A DNA stretch of 64,000 nt from Zestomonas insulae (GTDB lineage Bacteria; Pseudomonadota; Gammaproteobacteria; Pseudomonadales; Pseudomonadaceae): the NCBI RefSeq assembly GCF_016901015.1, contig NZ_JAFEUP010000004.1:434001-498000 (forward strand), written 5' to 3'. Each line of letters opens with the position of its first letter. The stretch's first letter is position 1. The notes under the pieces are model-generated. The model was not told the DNA's origin and ran no database searches. It saw nothing but the letters and a program-made list of their open reading frames with translations. This document shows, piece by piece, positions 27,735 through 37,063 of this stretch. A program made the position numbers and the translations under genes.

Positions 27735-28895
27735 ATGATCTTCACCCCCGAACACGAAGCGCTGCGCAAGACGGTCCGTGATTTCGTCGCCAAGGAAATC
27801 AACCCGCACGTCGACCAATGGGAGAAGGAAGGCCGCTTCCCGATCCACGACATCTTCAAGAAGGCCGGCGACCTCGGTCTGCTGGGCATTTCCAAGCCGG
27901 AGAAATTCGGTGGCATGGGCCTCGACTACAGCTACTCGATCGTCGCCGCCGAAGAGTTCGGCACCATCACCTGCGGCGGCATCCCGATGTCGATCGGCGT
28001 GCAGACCGACATGTGCACCCCGGCCCTCGCCCGCTTCGGCTCCGATGAGCTGCGCGACGAGTTCCTGCGTCCGGCCATCGCCGGCGACATGGTCGGCTGC
28101 ATCGGCGTCTCCGAAGTCGGCGCCGGCTCCGACGTCGCCGGGCTGAAGACCACCGCCCGCAAGGACGGCGACGACTACGTGATCAACGGCAGCAAGATGT
28201 GGATCACCAACTCGCCGTCGGCCGACTGGATGTGCCTGCTGGCCAACACCTCGGACGACAAGCCGCACGTCAACAAGTCATTGATCATGGTGCCGATGAA
28301 GACCCCAGGCATCACCCTCAGCCCGCACCTCGACAAGCTCGGCATGCGCAGCTCGGAGACTGCCCAGGTGTTCTTCGACAACGTCCGTGTGCCGCAGCGC
28401 AACCGCATCGGCCACGAAGGCGCCGGCTTCATGATGCAGATGCTGCAGTTCCAGGAAGAGCGCCTGTTCGGCGCGGCCAACATGATCAAGGGCCTGGAGC
28501 AGTGCATCGACGTGACCATCGACTACTGCAAGGAGCGCAAGACCTTCGGTAACGCGCTGATCGACAACCAGGTCATCCACTTCCGCCTGGCCGAGCTGCA
28601 GACCGAGGTCGAAGCGCTGCGCGCGCTGGTCTACCAGGCCACCGAAATGTACGTGCGCGGCAAGGACGTCACCCGCCTCGCCTCGATGGCCAAGCTCAAG
28701 GCCGGCCGCCTTGGCCGCGAAGTCACCGACGCCTGCCTGCAGTACTGGGGCGGCATGGGCTTCATGTGGGACAACCACGTGTCCCGCGCCTACCGCGACA
28801 CCCGCCTGGTCTCCATCGGCGGCGGCGCGGACGAAATCATGCTCGGCATCATCTGCAAGCTGATGGGCATCCTGCCGGGCAAGAAGAAGGACTGA
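27735..28895 (+). CDS. atuD: Citronellyl-CoA dehydrogenase AtuD
   Basis: FAD-dependent acyl-CoA dehydrogenase of 386 residues that oxidises citronellyl-CoA to geranyl-CoA. It has the family signatures GVSEVGAGSDVAGLKT (FAD/substrate) and ERKTFGNALIDNQ, and the C-terminal RAYRDTRLVSIGGGADEIML. The MCAD-type catalytic Glu position reads SIGGGAD, so it is missing. Instead FQEERLFGA supplies E242 at the position used by isovaleryl-CoA dehydrogenase, which fits a 3-methyl-branched substrate. The gene lies 22 bp after atuC with AGCGGAGACC before the ATG. A hairpin and a REP-like repeat follow. Confidence 0.9.
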   Translation: MIFTPEHEALRKTVRDFVAKEINPHVDQWEKEGRFPIHDIFKKAGDLGLLGISKPEKFGGMGLDYSYSIVAAEEFGTITCGGIPMSIGVQTDMCTPALARFGSDELRDEFLRPAIAGDMVGCIGVSEVGAGSDVAGLKTTARKDGDDYVINGSKMWITNSPSADWMCLLANTSDDKPHVNKSLIMVPMKTPGITLSPHLDKLGMRSSETAQVFFDNVRVPQRNRIGHEGAGFMMQMLQFQEERLFGAANMIKGLEQCIDVTIDYCKERKTFGNALIDNQVIHFRLAELQTEVEALRALVYQATEMYVRGKDVTRLASMAKLKAGRLGREVTDACLQYWGGMGFMWDNHVSRAYRDTRLVSIGGGADEIMLGIICKLMGILPGKKKD

Positions 28896-28907
28896 TCAGC
28901 CCCGCTG

Positions 28908-28930
28908 GTTCCCACGCCACGCGTGGGAAC
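28908..28930. repeat. Perfect hairpin GTTCCCACGC-CAC-GCGTGGGAAC
   Basis: A 10-bp perfect stem with a 3-nt loop starts 12 nt after the atuD stop codon. This short palindrome type occurs dispersed in pseudomonad intergenic regions. It has no T-run, so it is probably a repeat element or mRNA-stabilising hairpin rather than a terminator. Confidence 0.7.
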
Positions 28931-28944
28931 GCTCACCACGAACT

Positions 28945-29004
28945 GTGGGAGCGAATTCATTCGCGATAGAGCCTGACCGCCATCGCGAATGAATTCGCTC
29001 CAAC
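28945..29004. repeat. REP-like inverted repeat, GGAGCGAATT family (atuD-atuE gap)
   Basis: The arms GGAGCGAATTCATTCGCGAT (28948-28967) and ATCGCGAATGAATTCGCTCC (28982-29001) are perfect 20-bp complements around a 14-nt centre. This is the same family as the element between atuA and atuB. Confidence 0.88.
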
Positions 29005-29025
29005 AACGAGACACAGGTAGCGACC

Positions 29026-29820
29026 ATGCAACTACCGAATACCGAAAGCCTGCTGCTGAACCTCGAAGGCGGCGTGCTGCACGTCACCCTTAACCGTCCG
29101 GACAGCCGCAACGCCATGAGCCTGGCGATGGTCCAGGAACTGCGCGCGGTGCTCGCCGCGGTGACCAGCGAGCAGAGCGTGCGCGCCCTGGTGCTGCGCG
29201 GCGCCGCCGGGCACTTCTGCGCCGGTGGCGACATCAAGGACATGGCCGGCGCCCGGACCAAGGGTGTTGACGCCTACCGCGAACTCAACCGCGCCTTCGG
29301 CAGTCTGCTGGAAGAGGCGCAGGCCGTGCCGCTGGTGCTGGTCGCCGTGCTGGAAGGCGCGGTGCTCGGCGGCGGCTTCGGCCTGGCCTGTGTCTCCGAC
29401 ATCGCCATCGCCCACAGTGCCGCCAAGTTCGGCATGCCGGAAACCACCCTGGGCATCCTGCCGGCGCAGATCGCCCCGTTCGTGGCCAAGCGCATCGGTC
29501 TGACCCAGGCCCGACGCCTGGCCCTGACCGCCGCACGCTTCGACGGCGCGGAAGCCCAGCGCCTCGGCCTGGTGCACTTCTGCGAGGCCGACGACGCTGC
29601 TGTCGCGCAGCGCCTGGCGCAGGTACTGGAGCAGGTTCGTCATTGCGCGCCGCAGGCCAACGCGGCGACCAAGGCGCTGTTGCTGGCCACCGAAACCGAA
29701 CCTCTGGATGCCGTGCTCGACCACGCCGCCGAACTGTTCGCCGTGGCGGTGACCGGCGAGGAAGGCGCCGAGGGCACCATGGCGTTCGTGCAGAAGCGCG
29801 CGCCGAAGTGGGCCGAATGA
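29026..29820 (+). CDS. atuE: Isohexenylglutaconyl-CoA hydratase AtuE
   Basis: Crotonase-superfamily hydratase of 264 residues that adds water to 3-isohexenylglutaconyl-CoA in the terpene pathway. It has the start NLEGGVLHVTLNRPDSRNAM, the oxyanion-hole strands GAAGHFCAGGDIKDM and GAVLGGGFGLACVSDIAIA, and the catalytic Glu region MPETTLGILPAQIAP. Leucine-pathway LiuC is the close paralogue; position within atu supports AtuE. It follows atuD by 130 bp, a gap mostly occupied by palindromic repeats, with a GGTAGCGACC ribosome-site region before the ATG. Confidence 0.88.
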   Translation: MQLPNTESLLLNLEGGVLHVTLNRPDSRNAMSLAMVQELRAVLAAVTSEQSVRALVLRGAAGHFCAGGDIKDMAGARTKGVDAYRELNRAFGSLLEEAQAVPLVLVAVLEGAVLGGGFGLACVSDIAIAHSAAKFGMPETTLGILPAQIAPFVAKRIGLTQARRLALTAARFDGAEAQRLGLVHFCEADDAAVAQRLAQVLEQVRHCAPQANAATKALLLATETEPLDAVLDHAAELFAVAVTGEEGAEGTMAFVQKRAPKWAE

Positions 29821-29839
29821 ATCAGCCATGCAGCAGTGG

Positions 29840-29930
29840 ATTCCCGCCTACGCGGGAATGACGAGGCACCCGTCATCCCCGCGCAGGCGGGGACCCAGCA
29901 GGTAGGTGGATGTCGCCTTGCACATCCACC
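29840..29930. repeat. Composite of three palindromes in the atuE-atuF gap
   Basis: Three units lie side by side: ATTCCCGC-CTAC-GCGGGAAT (29840-29859), CCCCGC-GCAG-GCGGGG (29877-29892, within a CGTCATCCCCGCG context), and GGTGGATGT...ACATCCACC (29905-29930). The first two form a pair that recurs upstream of atuH. The third is related to the repeat upstream of atuG. Together they fill most of the 156-bp gap. Confidence 0.8.
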
Positions 29931-29976
29931 GTACGCAGAACCCCAGCGGTTTGAACGGCAGGAGTAGAAAAAGCAC

Positions 29977-31962
<1,986 letters not shown>

Positions 31963-31992
31963 GGTAGAACCTGGGGTGTAAGGGAGAGTACG

Positions 31993-32110
31993 CCCCTCAC
32001 CCCGACCCTCTCCCGTAGGGAGAGGGGGGAAACCTGCCAACTCGCAACACCGTGCTCGCCACCACCACCGAACAGTCCCCTCTCCCTCCGGCAGAGGGCT
32101 AGGGTGAGGG
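31993..32110. repeat. Paired palindromic repeat, CCCTCTCCC family (atuF-atuG gap)
   Basis: The left unit CCCTCTCCC-GTA-GGGAGAGGG (32006-32026), preceded by CCTCACCCCGA, faces a degenerate inverse right unit ending AGGGTGAGGG (32101-32110). Structure and sequence match the element between cadR and pyrF. Confidence 0.78.
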
Positions 32111-32160
32111 AATCCACCCGGAGAACGGATGGCCTTTATCCATCCACTGGACACCGTCAC

Positions 32161-32186
32161 GGTGGATGAAAAGAGCGTCATCCACC
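32161..32186. repeat. Short palindrome GGTGGATGA...TCATCCACC upstream of atuG
   Basis: Perfect 9-bp arms around an 8-nt centre, 33 nt before the atuG start. It is related to the GGTGGATGT/ACATCCACC palindrome upstream of atuF. Confidence 0.65.
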
Positions 32187-32218
32187 CTACGAACAACGCC
32201 AAAACACGGAGAACACGC

Positions 32219-33043
32219 ATGTCCCTGCAAGGCAAAACCCTGTTCATCACCGGTGCCAGCCGTGGCATCGGCCGCGAGATCGCCCTGCGCGCCGCGCGCG
32301 ACGGCGCCAACATCGTCATCGCCGCGAAGAGCGCCGAGCCGCATCCGAAACTGGAAGGCACCATCCACAGCGTGGCGGCGGAGGTCGAGGCCGCCGGCGG
32401 CAAGGCGCTGGCCCTACAGGTCGACGTGCGCGACGAGAACGCCGTGCGCGAGGCGATGGCCAAGGCCGCCGAGCACTTCGGCGGGATCGACGCGCTGGTC
32501 AACAACGCCGGGGCGATCAAGCTGGTCGGCGTGGAGAAGCTCGAGCCGAAGCGCTTCGACCTGATGTTCCAGATCAACACCCGCGCGGTAATGGTCTGCA
32601 GCCAGGCGGCGTTGCCCTACCTCAAGCAGAGCGGCAACGGCCACATTCTCAGCCTGTCGCCACCGCTCAACCTCGCCAGCCGCTGGTTTGCCCAGCATGG
32701 CCCGTACACCGTCACCAAGTACGGCATGAGCATGCTCACCCTGGGCATGAGCGACGAGTTCCGGAAGTACGGCATCAGCGTCAACGCGCTGTGGCCGCGC
32801 ACGGTGATCGCCACCGCGGCGATCGAGTACGAGCTGGGCGGCCGCGACGTGTTCAAGTACGCACGCAAACCGGAAATCATGGCCGACGCGGCCTACGCCA
32901 TCCTCTCCAGCGAGGGCCGCTCGATCACCGGGCGCCTGCTGATCGACGACGAAATCCTCGCCGAACAGGGTGTGAGTGACTTCGAGCACTACCGCTACGA
33001 TCCGAATGGCGGCAAGTTGGCCACCGACCTGTTCCTCGACTGA
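32219..33043 (+). CDS. atuG: SDR-family oxidoreductase AtuG (HSDL2-like)
   Basis: Short-chain dehydrogenase of 274 residues with a complete active site: cofactor loop TGASRGIG (about 11-18), NNAG, and YTVTKYG providing the YxxxK pair. The stretch HILSLSPPLNL...GMSMLTLGMSDEF and NALWPRT closely resembles the HSDL2 group of acyl-CoA-associated SDRs. In the atu pathway it could act on the 3-hydroxy-acyl-CoA or an alcohol/aldehyde intermediate; the exact step is unproven. The ATG at 32219 has CGGAG at 9 nt; the frame extends upstream only through repeat DNA. Confidence 0.87.
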   Translation: MSLQGKTLFITGASRGIGREIALRAARDGANIVIAAKSAEPHPKLEGTIHSVAAEVEAAGGKALALQVDVRDENAVREAMAKAAEHFGGIDALVNNAGAIKLVGVEKLEPKRFDLMFQINTRAVMVCSQAALPYLKQSGNGHILSLSPPLNLASRWFAQHGPYTVTKYGMSMLTLGMSDEFRKYGISVNALWPRTVIATAAIEYELGGRDVFKYARKPEIMADAAYAILSSEGRSITGRLLIDDEILAEQGVSDFEHYRYDPNGGKLATDLFLD

Positions 33044-33063
33044 GCTGCAAGCGATCACTCCGT

Positions 33064-33119
33064 AGCCCGGATGCAATTCGGGGAGCCCGTCTTACTCCCG
33101 CCTGGATTGCATCCGGGCT
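33064..33119. repeat. Inverted repeat AGCCCGGATGCAAT (atuG-atuH gap)
   Basis: Perfect 14-bp arms at 33064-33077 and 33106-33119 around a 28-nt centre, 20 nt after the atuG stop codon. The sequence resembles common GTAGCCCGGATGCAAT repeats of pseudomonads. Confidence 0.82.
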
Positions 33120-33140
33120 GCGCTCGCCTGTCCCTCTTGA

Positions 33141-33228
33141 ATTCCCGCCTTCGCGGGAATGACGGAGCAAAACAGCAAGCGCCGCAATATCCCGCCATCT
33201 CGTCGTCCCTGCGCAGGCGGGGACCCAG
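33141..33228. repeat. Paired palindromes ATTCCCGC / CGCAGGCGGGG (atuG-atuH gap)
   Basis: ATTCCCGC-CTTC-GCGGGAAT (33141-33160) is followed by CGTCGTCCCTGCGCAGGCGG (from 33201) and GGACCCAG. This is the same two-part element, in the same orientation, as in the atuE-atuF gap. Confidence 0.8.
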
Positions 33229-33335
33229 TTCGCCGATCTGCCCGATCTAGTACGCGGCAGGGCCATAGGTTCGGAAAGGGGTTATCGTTACATTCGTTAC
33301 TGGCAAGATCGCCCACAACAACAAGCGCGAGAGCC

Positions 33336-35162
33336 ATGTCCGACGCCGACCTGATCACCACCACCCGTTTCCTCGGCCGCCTGCCGTCCGCCCTCGCCCG
33401 CCTGCCGCGGGCCCTGCGTGGGCTGTACTACGCCGGGCTGCGCAATCGCGAAAAGAACCTCTCGCTGGCCTGGGCGCTGGAACGCGCCGCGCAGCGTTAC
33501 CCGGACAACCCGGCGGTCATCCAGGAGCAGCGGCGCCTCAGCTACGCCGCCTTCAACGCCTGGGCCAACCGCCTGGCGCGTGCCCTGTACGCCAAGGGCG
33601 TGCAGCACGGCAGTGTGGTCGCGGTGATGCTCGAGAACCGCCTGGAAATCCTCGCCGTGCTCGCTGCGCTGGCCAAGCTCGGCGCGGCCGGCGCGCTGAT
33701 TAACACCACCCAGCGCGGCAACGTGCTCACCCACAGCCTGAACCTGGTCAAACCCAGCCATTTCGTGGTCGGCGAAGAACTGCAGGCGGTATTCGACGGC
33801 GTCCGCGCCGAGGTCGAGAACGCCCAGCGCCACTGCTACTGGCTGGCCGACGGCGACACCCTGGCCGATGCCGGCACCCCGCCAGCCGGCTGGCAGAACC
33901 TTGCCCTGCTCGCGCGCGGGCTGGCCGACGGCAACCTGCCGAGCAGCGCCCAAGTGCGCATGAAGGACGCCTGCTTCCTGATCTACACCTCCGGCACCAC
34001 CGGGTTGCCCAAGGCGTCGATCCTCAGTCACGGCAAGTGGATCAAGGCCTATGGCGGCTTCGGCCACTCCGGTCTCGGCCTGAACGCCGACGACGTGCTC
34101 TACCTGACGCTCCCCTGCTACCACAACAACGCCGTGACCGTGTGCTGGAGCGCCGCGCTGGCCGGTGGCGCGGCCATCGCCCTGCGCCGTAAGTTCTCGG
34201 TCAGCGCGTTCTGGAAGGACGTCGCCGAGTACCGCGCCACGTGCTTCGGCTACATCGGCGAACTGTGCCGTTACCTGCTCAATCACCCCGAATGTAGCGA
34301 GGAACGCGGCAATACCCTCACCTGCATGATCGGCAATGGCCTGCGCCCGTCGATCTGGAACGACTTCAAGGCGCGCTTCGGCATCGAGCGGGTCATGGAG
34401 TTCTACGCCTCCAGCGAGGGCAACATCGGCTTCACCAACGTGTTCAACTTCGACAACACGGTGGGCTTTTCGCCGGCGCCCTACGCCATCGTCCGCTATG
34501 ACCTGGACGCCGATCGCCCGGTGCGCGATGCGAAGGGTTTCATGGCCAAGGTCAACAAGGGGGAGCCGGGCCTGCTGATCAGCGAGATCACCGACAAGTG
34601 GCCGTTCGACGGCTACACCGACCCGAGCAAGAGCGAGGCGGCGATCTTCCGCAACGTGTTCAAGAAGGGTGATGCCTGGTTCAACACCGGCGACCTGATG
34701 CGCGACATCGGCTTCAAGCACGCGCAGTTCGTCGACCGCCTCGGCGATACCTTCCGCTGGAAGGGTGAGAACGTCTCTACCACCGAGGTGGAGAACGTCC
34801 TGGCCGCCTACCCCGGCGTCGAGGACGCGGTGGTTTACGGGGTGGAGATCGCCGGTACCAACGGCCGCTGCGGAATGGCCGCATTGCGCCTGAGCGAGGG
34901 CGCCACGCTCGACTTCAGCGCCCTCGCCGCTCACCTCGATCGCGAGCTGCCGGCCTACGCGGTGCCGCTGTTCGTGCGCCTGCTCGCCCAGGTCGAGACC
35001 ACCGGGACCTTCAAGTACAAGAAAGCTGATCTGAAGAAGGTTGCCTTCGACCCGCAGGTGGCCGGCGATCCGCTGTTCGTCCGCCTGCCCGGCAGCACGG
35101 CGTTCGTCGCCCTCGACGAATCGCTGTACTGGACCATCCAGCGCGGCGACTACGCGTTCTGA
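33336..35162 (+). CDS. atuH: Long/very-long-chain acyl-CoA synthetase AtuH (FATP type)
   Basis: AMP-forming CoA ligase of 608 residues; in this cluster it probably activates citronellate/geranylate to the CoA thioester. Motifs: P-loop YTSGTTGLPKA (about 219-229), the FATP/VLACS-type EFYASSEGNIGF, TGDLMRDIGF and DTFRWKGENVSTTEV, and the C-terminal lysine region GTFKYKKADLKK. The ATG at 33336 was chosen because homology begins there and GCGAGAG precedes it; 177 nt of open frame upstream is repeat-rich spacer. Its 292-bp distance from atuG suggests it may have a promoter of its own. A strong terminator follows. Confidence 0.87.
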   Translation: MSDADLITTTRFLGRLPSALARLPRALRGLYYAGLRNREKNLSLAWALERAAQRYPDNPAVIQEQRRLSYAAFNAWANRLARALYAKGVQHGSVVAVMLENRLEILAVLAALAKLGAAGALINTTQRGNVLTHSLNLVKPSHFVVGEELQAVFDGVRAEVENAQRHCYWLADGDTLADAGTPPAGWQNLALLARGLADGNLPSSAQVRMKDACFLIYTSGTTGLPKASILSHGKWIKAYGGFGHSGLGLNADDVLYLTLPCYHNNAVTVCWSAALAGGAAIALRRKFSVSAFWKDVAEYRATCFGYIGELCRYLLNHPECSEERGNTLTCMIGNGLRPSIWNDFKARFGIERVMEFYASSEGNIGFTNVFNFDNTVGFSPAPYAIVRYDLDADRPVRDAKGFMAKVNKGEPGLLISEITDKWPFDGYTDPSKSEAAIFRNVFKKGDAWFNTGDLMRDIGFKHAQFVDRLGDTFRWKGENVSTTEVENVLAAYPGVEDAVVYGVEIAGTNGRCGMAALRLSEGATLDFSALAAHLDRELPAYAVPLFVRLLAQVETTGTFKYKKADLKKVAFDPQVAGDPLFVRLPGSTAFVALDESLYWTIQRGDYAF

Positions 35163-35179
35163 CCACGACTTCCCTCATG

Positions 35180-35203
35180 CCGGCCTTGGCCGGCTTTTTT
35201 TTG
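35180..35203 (+). terminator. Rho-independent terminator of the atu cluster
   Basis: GCCGGCC-TT-GGCCGGC, a 7-bp GC-rich stem, is followed by eight T residues, 18 nt after the atuH stop codon. It closes the atuA-H transcription unit against the opposing lipoprotein gene. Confidence 0.93.
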
Positions 35204-35236
35204 CCTGAGGGAAATGCGAGTCGATGGCGAAGCAGG

Positions 35237-35779
35237 CTACTGCTTGATCTCGATCTGCAGCTGCGCGCCTTCGACCGTGTCCCAGTAGTCCTGGCCCTGC
35301 TGGGCGCGGTCATTGGTGATCAGCTTGCCGCTGAGCTGATAGGGGCTCGGGCCGCTCGGCTTGGGTGCGAACAGCTGCGGCAGCAGCGGTTTGTCGGCAT
35401 CCGGCAGTGGCTCTTCCGGCTTGAGGTCCTCGACCAGGTCCTTGGGCAGGCGCAGGTCGAGCTTGGCCTTCGGCACCTTGGCCTCCTCGACCTTGGCCGG
35501 CGCGGTCTTGATCACCAGCTCGGGCTTCTTCTCGGCAGCCGGCGCCTGGCTCGAAGACGTTACGGCTGGCAGCGCCGGGGCGACGGACACCTCCAGCTTG
35601 GGCGGGGTCGGCTTGGCCTTGACCACCGGCGGCGGGGTCTTGCTCTCGGCCGGCTGCACGGCCGGCGGCTTGGGCACCGGCGCACTGGGGGGTGCCTTGG
35701 GAATGGGAGGCTCGCTGTCGCCGCACGCGCCCAACAGCGCGAGCGCCAACCCAAGACTCAAACAGCCAATCCGGTTCAT
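35237..35779 (-). CDS. Proline/lysine-rich lipoprotein of unknown function
   Basis: A 180-residue predicted lipoprotein: a signal peptide starts MNRIGCLSLGLALALLGAC, with lipobox LGAC and lipid-modified Cys at about residue 19. A long low-complexity Pro/Lys/Ala stretch (about 25-110) resembling a periplasmic spacer follows, then a small C-terminal domain (YQLSGKLITNDR...GAQLQIEIKQ). Start choice among Met codons at 35779 and 35788 is uncertain. It occupies the position of PA2894 in P. aeruginosa, downstream of the anti-sigma gene with a 64-bp gap, so it may belong to the same leftward transcript. No enzymatic motif is visible. Confidence 0.8.
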   Translation of the reverse strand: MNRIGCLSLGLALALLGACGDSEPPIPKAPPSAPVPKPPAVQPAESKTPPPVVKAKPTPPKLEVSVAPALPAVTSSSQAPAAEKKPELVIKTAPAKVEEAKVPKAKLDLRLPKDLVEDLKPEEPLPDADKPLLPQLFAPKPSGPSPYQLSGKLITNDRAQQGQDYWDTVEGAQLQIEIKQ

Positions 35780-35843
35780 GTCGATCATCACCAAAAACAG
35801 GTACCGCCTATGCTCGCGCGCCGAGCCAAAGCTGACAAGCCGG

Positions 35844-36467
35844 TCAAGGCGCGGCGTTCAGCCGCTGCAGCTCAGCGTCGATGTCCAGTTGCGGGAAATC
35901 GCGCCGCAGTTGTTCACGCAGCCGCTGTGCCGCATCCGCCTGGCCGCTGCGTTGCAGCTCCTGCAAGCGACGCAGGCTGGCCTGCGGTTCGCTCGCCGCA
36001 GCGGCCTTGGCTTTCGCCACACGCTCCGCCGGCAGCGCATCGGCCAATGGTGCCGACTCGGCCTGCTCGCGGGCGAAGGTCGCGGACGCCGACGCGCTGC
36101 GCTTGGCCTCCTCGGCGAGCGGCGCGGGCGCTGCCGCCATCTTGGCCGGTGGCGTCGGGGCGCTCATTACCGCCGGTGCAGGAGCATCGTAAGCCACCGG
36201 CGCCTGTTCGATGCTGCGCCAGGTCAAGCTCAGGCCAATGCCGAGGCAGGCGAAGCCGGCCAGCGCCAGCGACCAGCGCGGCTGCGCACCGCCGGCAGCC
36301 AGCCAGCGTTTCAGGCGTTGCAGGCGCGACAGCGGAGCCGGCGGACAGGCGGCACGTGCCGCGGCGAGGATGCGCGCATCGAGGGCGGCCGAGGGCACGT
36401 CCAGGCTGTGGCGACGGTAGTGCTGCTCGAGTTCGGGATCGAGACCCGGCTGGCGGGGCGTGGTCAT
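35844..36467 (-). CDS. sbrR: Anti-sigma factor, SbrR-like
   Basis: Membrane-anchored partner of the ECF sigma factor encoded upstream. 207 residues: a cytoplasmic N-terminus (1-75, DPELEQHYRRHSLDVPSAAL), one membrane helix (WSLALAGFACLGIGLSLTW, about 78-96), an Ala/Pro-rich periplasmic linker and a basic, helical C-terminus (LRRLQELQRSGQADAAQRLR). Its ATG overlaps the sigma stop codon by 4 nt, which couples translation and fixes the start. Symbol by synteny: in P. aeruginosa sbrI-sbrR lie next to atu and act in envelope, swarming and biofilm control. Sequence conservation of anti-sigma factors is low, so the symbol is less sure than the role. Confidence 0.78.
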   Translation of the reverse strand: MTTPRQPGLDPELEQHYRRHSLDVPSAALDARILAAARAACPPAPLSRLQRLKRWLAAGGAQPRWSLALAGFACLGIGLSLTWRSIEQAPVAYDAPAPAVMSAPTPPAKMAAAPAPLAEEAKRSASASATFAREQAESAPLADALPAERVAKAKAAAASEPQASLRRLQELQRSGQADAAQRLREQLRRDFPQLDIDAELQRLNAAP

Positions 36468-37063
36468 GCGGATACCTCCTCGGCGGCGGTCGGATCGGCG
36501 AGCAGCCGACGCAATTTCTGCACGGCGTAGCGCAACCGGCTCTTCACGGTTTCCGCCGGGGTCTGGGTCAGTTCGGCGATTTCCCCCAGTTCGAGATCGC
36601 CATGGGCGCGCAGCAGGAACACTTCGCGCTGCTCGCTGGGCAGGTCGTCCAGCGCCGCTTGCAGGCGCTCGCGATCCTGGCTGAGGCCCAGCGCCTGCTC
36701 CGGGGTCGGCGCGCCATCGGCAGCGCCGTGCTGCTGCTCGTCGTACTCGTCGTGCAGCGCCTGATGGCGGCCGGACTTGCGCCAGTGGTCGATCAGCCGA
36801 TTGCGTGCGATCTGGTACAGCCAGGTCTTGAACTGCACCGCTTCGCGCTGCTCGCTCTGGCTGCGAATCAGGCTCAGCCAGGTGTCCTGGAACACCTCTT
36901 CGGCCAGCGCAGGATCGCCGCACAGGCCGCAGAGAAAACGGAACAGGCCGAGGCGATGGCGCGCGTACAGCGCGGCAAAGGCCTCGGCGTCGCCGCGCCG
37001 GTAGCGACGCAGTAGCTCGGCGTCGCCCGGCAAGTGGTCGGTGGCGGTGACAGTCACGCTCAA
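36464..37063 (-). CDS. sbrI: ECF-family RNA polymerase sigma factor, SbrI-like
   Basis: Group IV sigma factor of 199 residues. Region 2 is seen as YRRGDAEAFAALYARHR...AEEVFQDTWLSLIR...FKTWLYQIARNRLIDHWRK (about 21-95) and region 4 as LDDLPSEQREVFLLRAHGDLELGEIAELTQTPAETVKSRLRYAVQ (about 139-183). The ATG overlaps the end of the VWA lipoprotein gene by 4 nt, and its stop codon overlaps the anti-sigma ATG. The three genes therefore form a coupled leftward unit. The SbrI name rests on position beside atuH and the MocR regulator, as in P. aeruginosa PA2896. Confidence 0.85.
   Translation of the reverse strand: MSVTVTATDHLPGDAELLRRYRRGDAEAFAALYARHRLGLFRFLCGLCGDPALAEEVFQDTWLSLIRSQSEQREAVQFKTWLYQIARNRLIDHWRKSGRHQALHDEYDEQQHGAADGAPTPEQALGLSQDRERLQAALDDLPSEQREVFLLRAHGDLELGEIAELTQTPAETVKSRLRYAVQKLRRLLADPTAAEEVSA

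Noticed and set aside
33159..33335. 59-residue N-terminal extension of AtuH
   Set aside because: The extension is translated repeat DNA (the CGCAGGCGGGG palindrome). Homology and a ribosome site both begin at 33336.
36468..36923. Upstream extension of the anti-sigma frame
   Set aside because: It lies wholly inside the sigma gene in another frame. The ATG overlapping the sigma stop codon is the expected coupled start.
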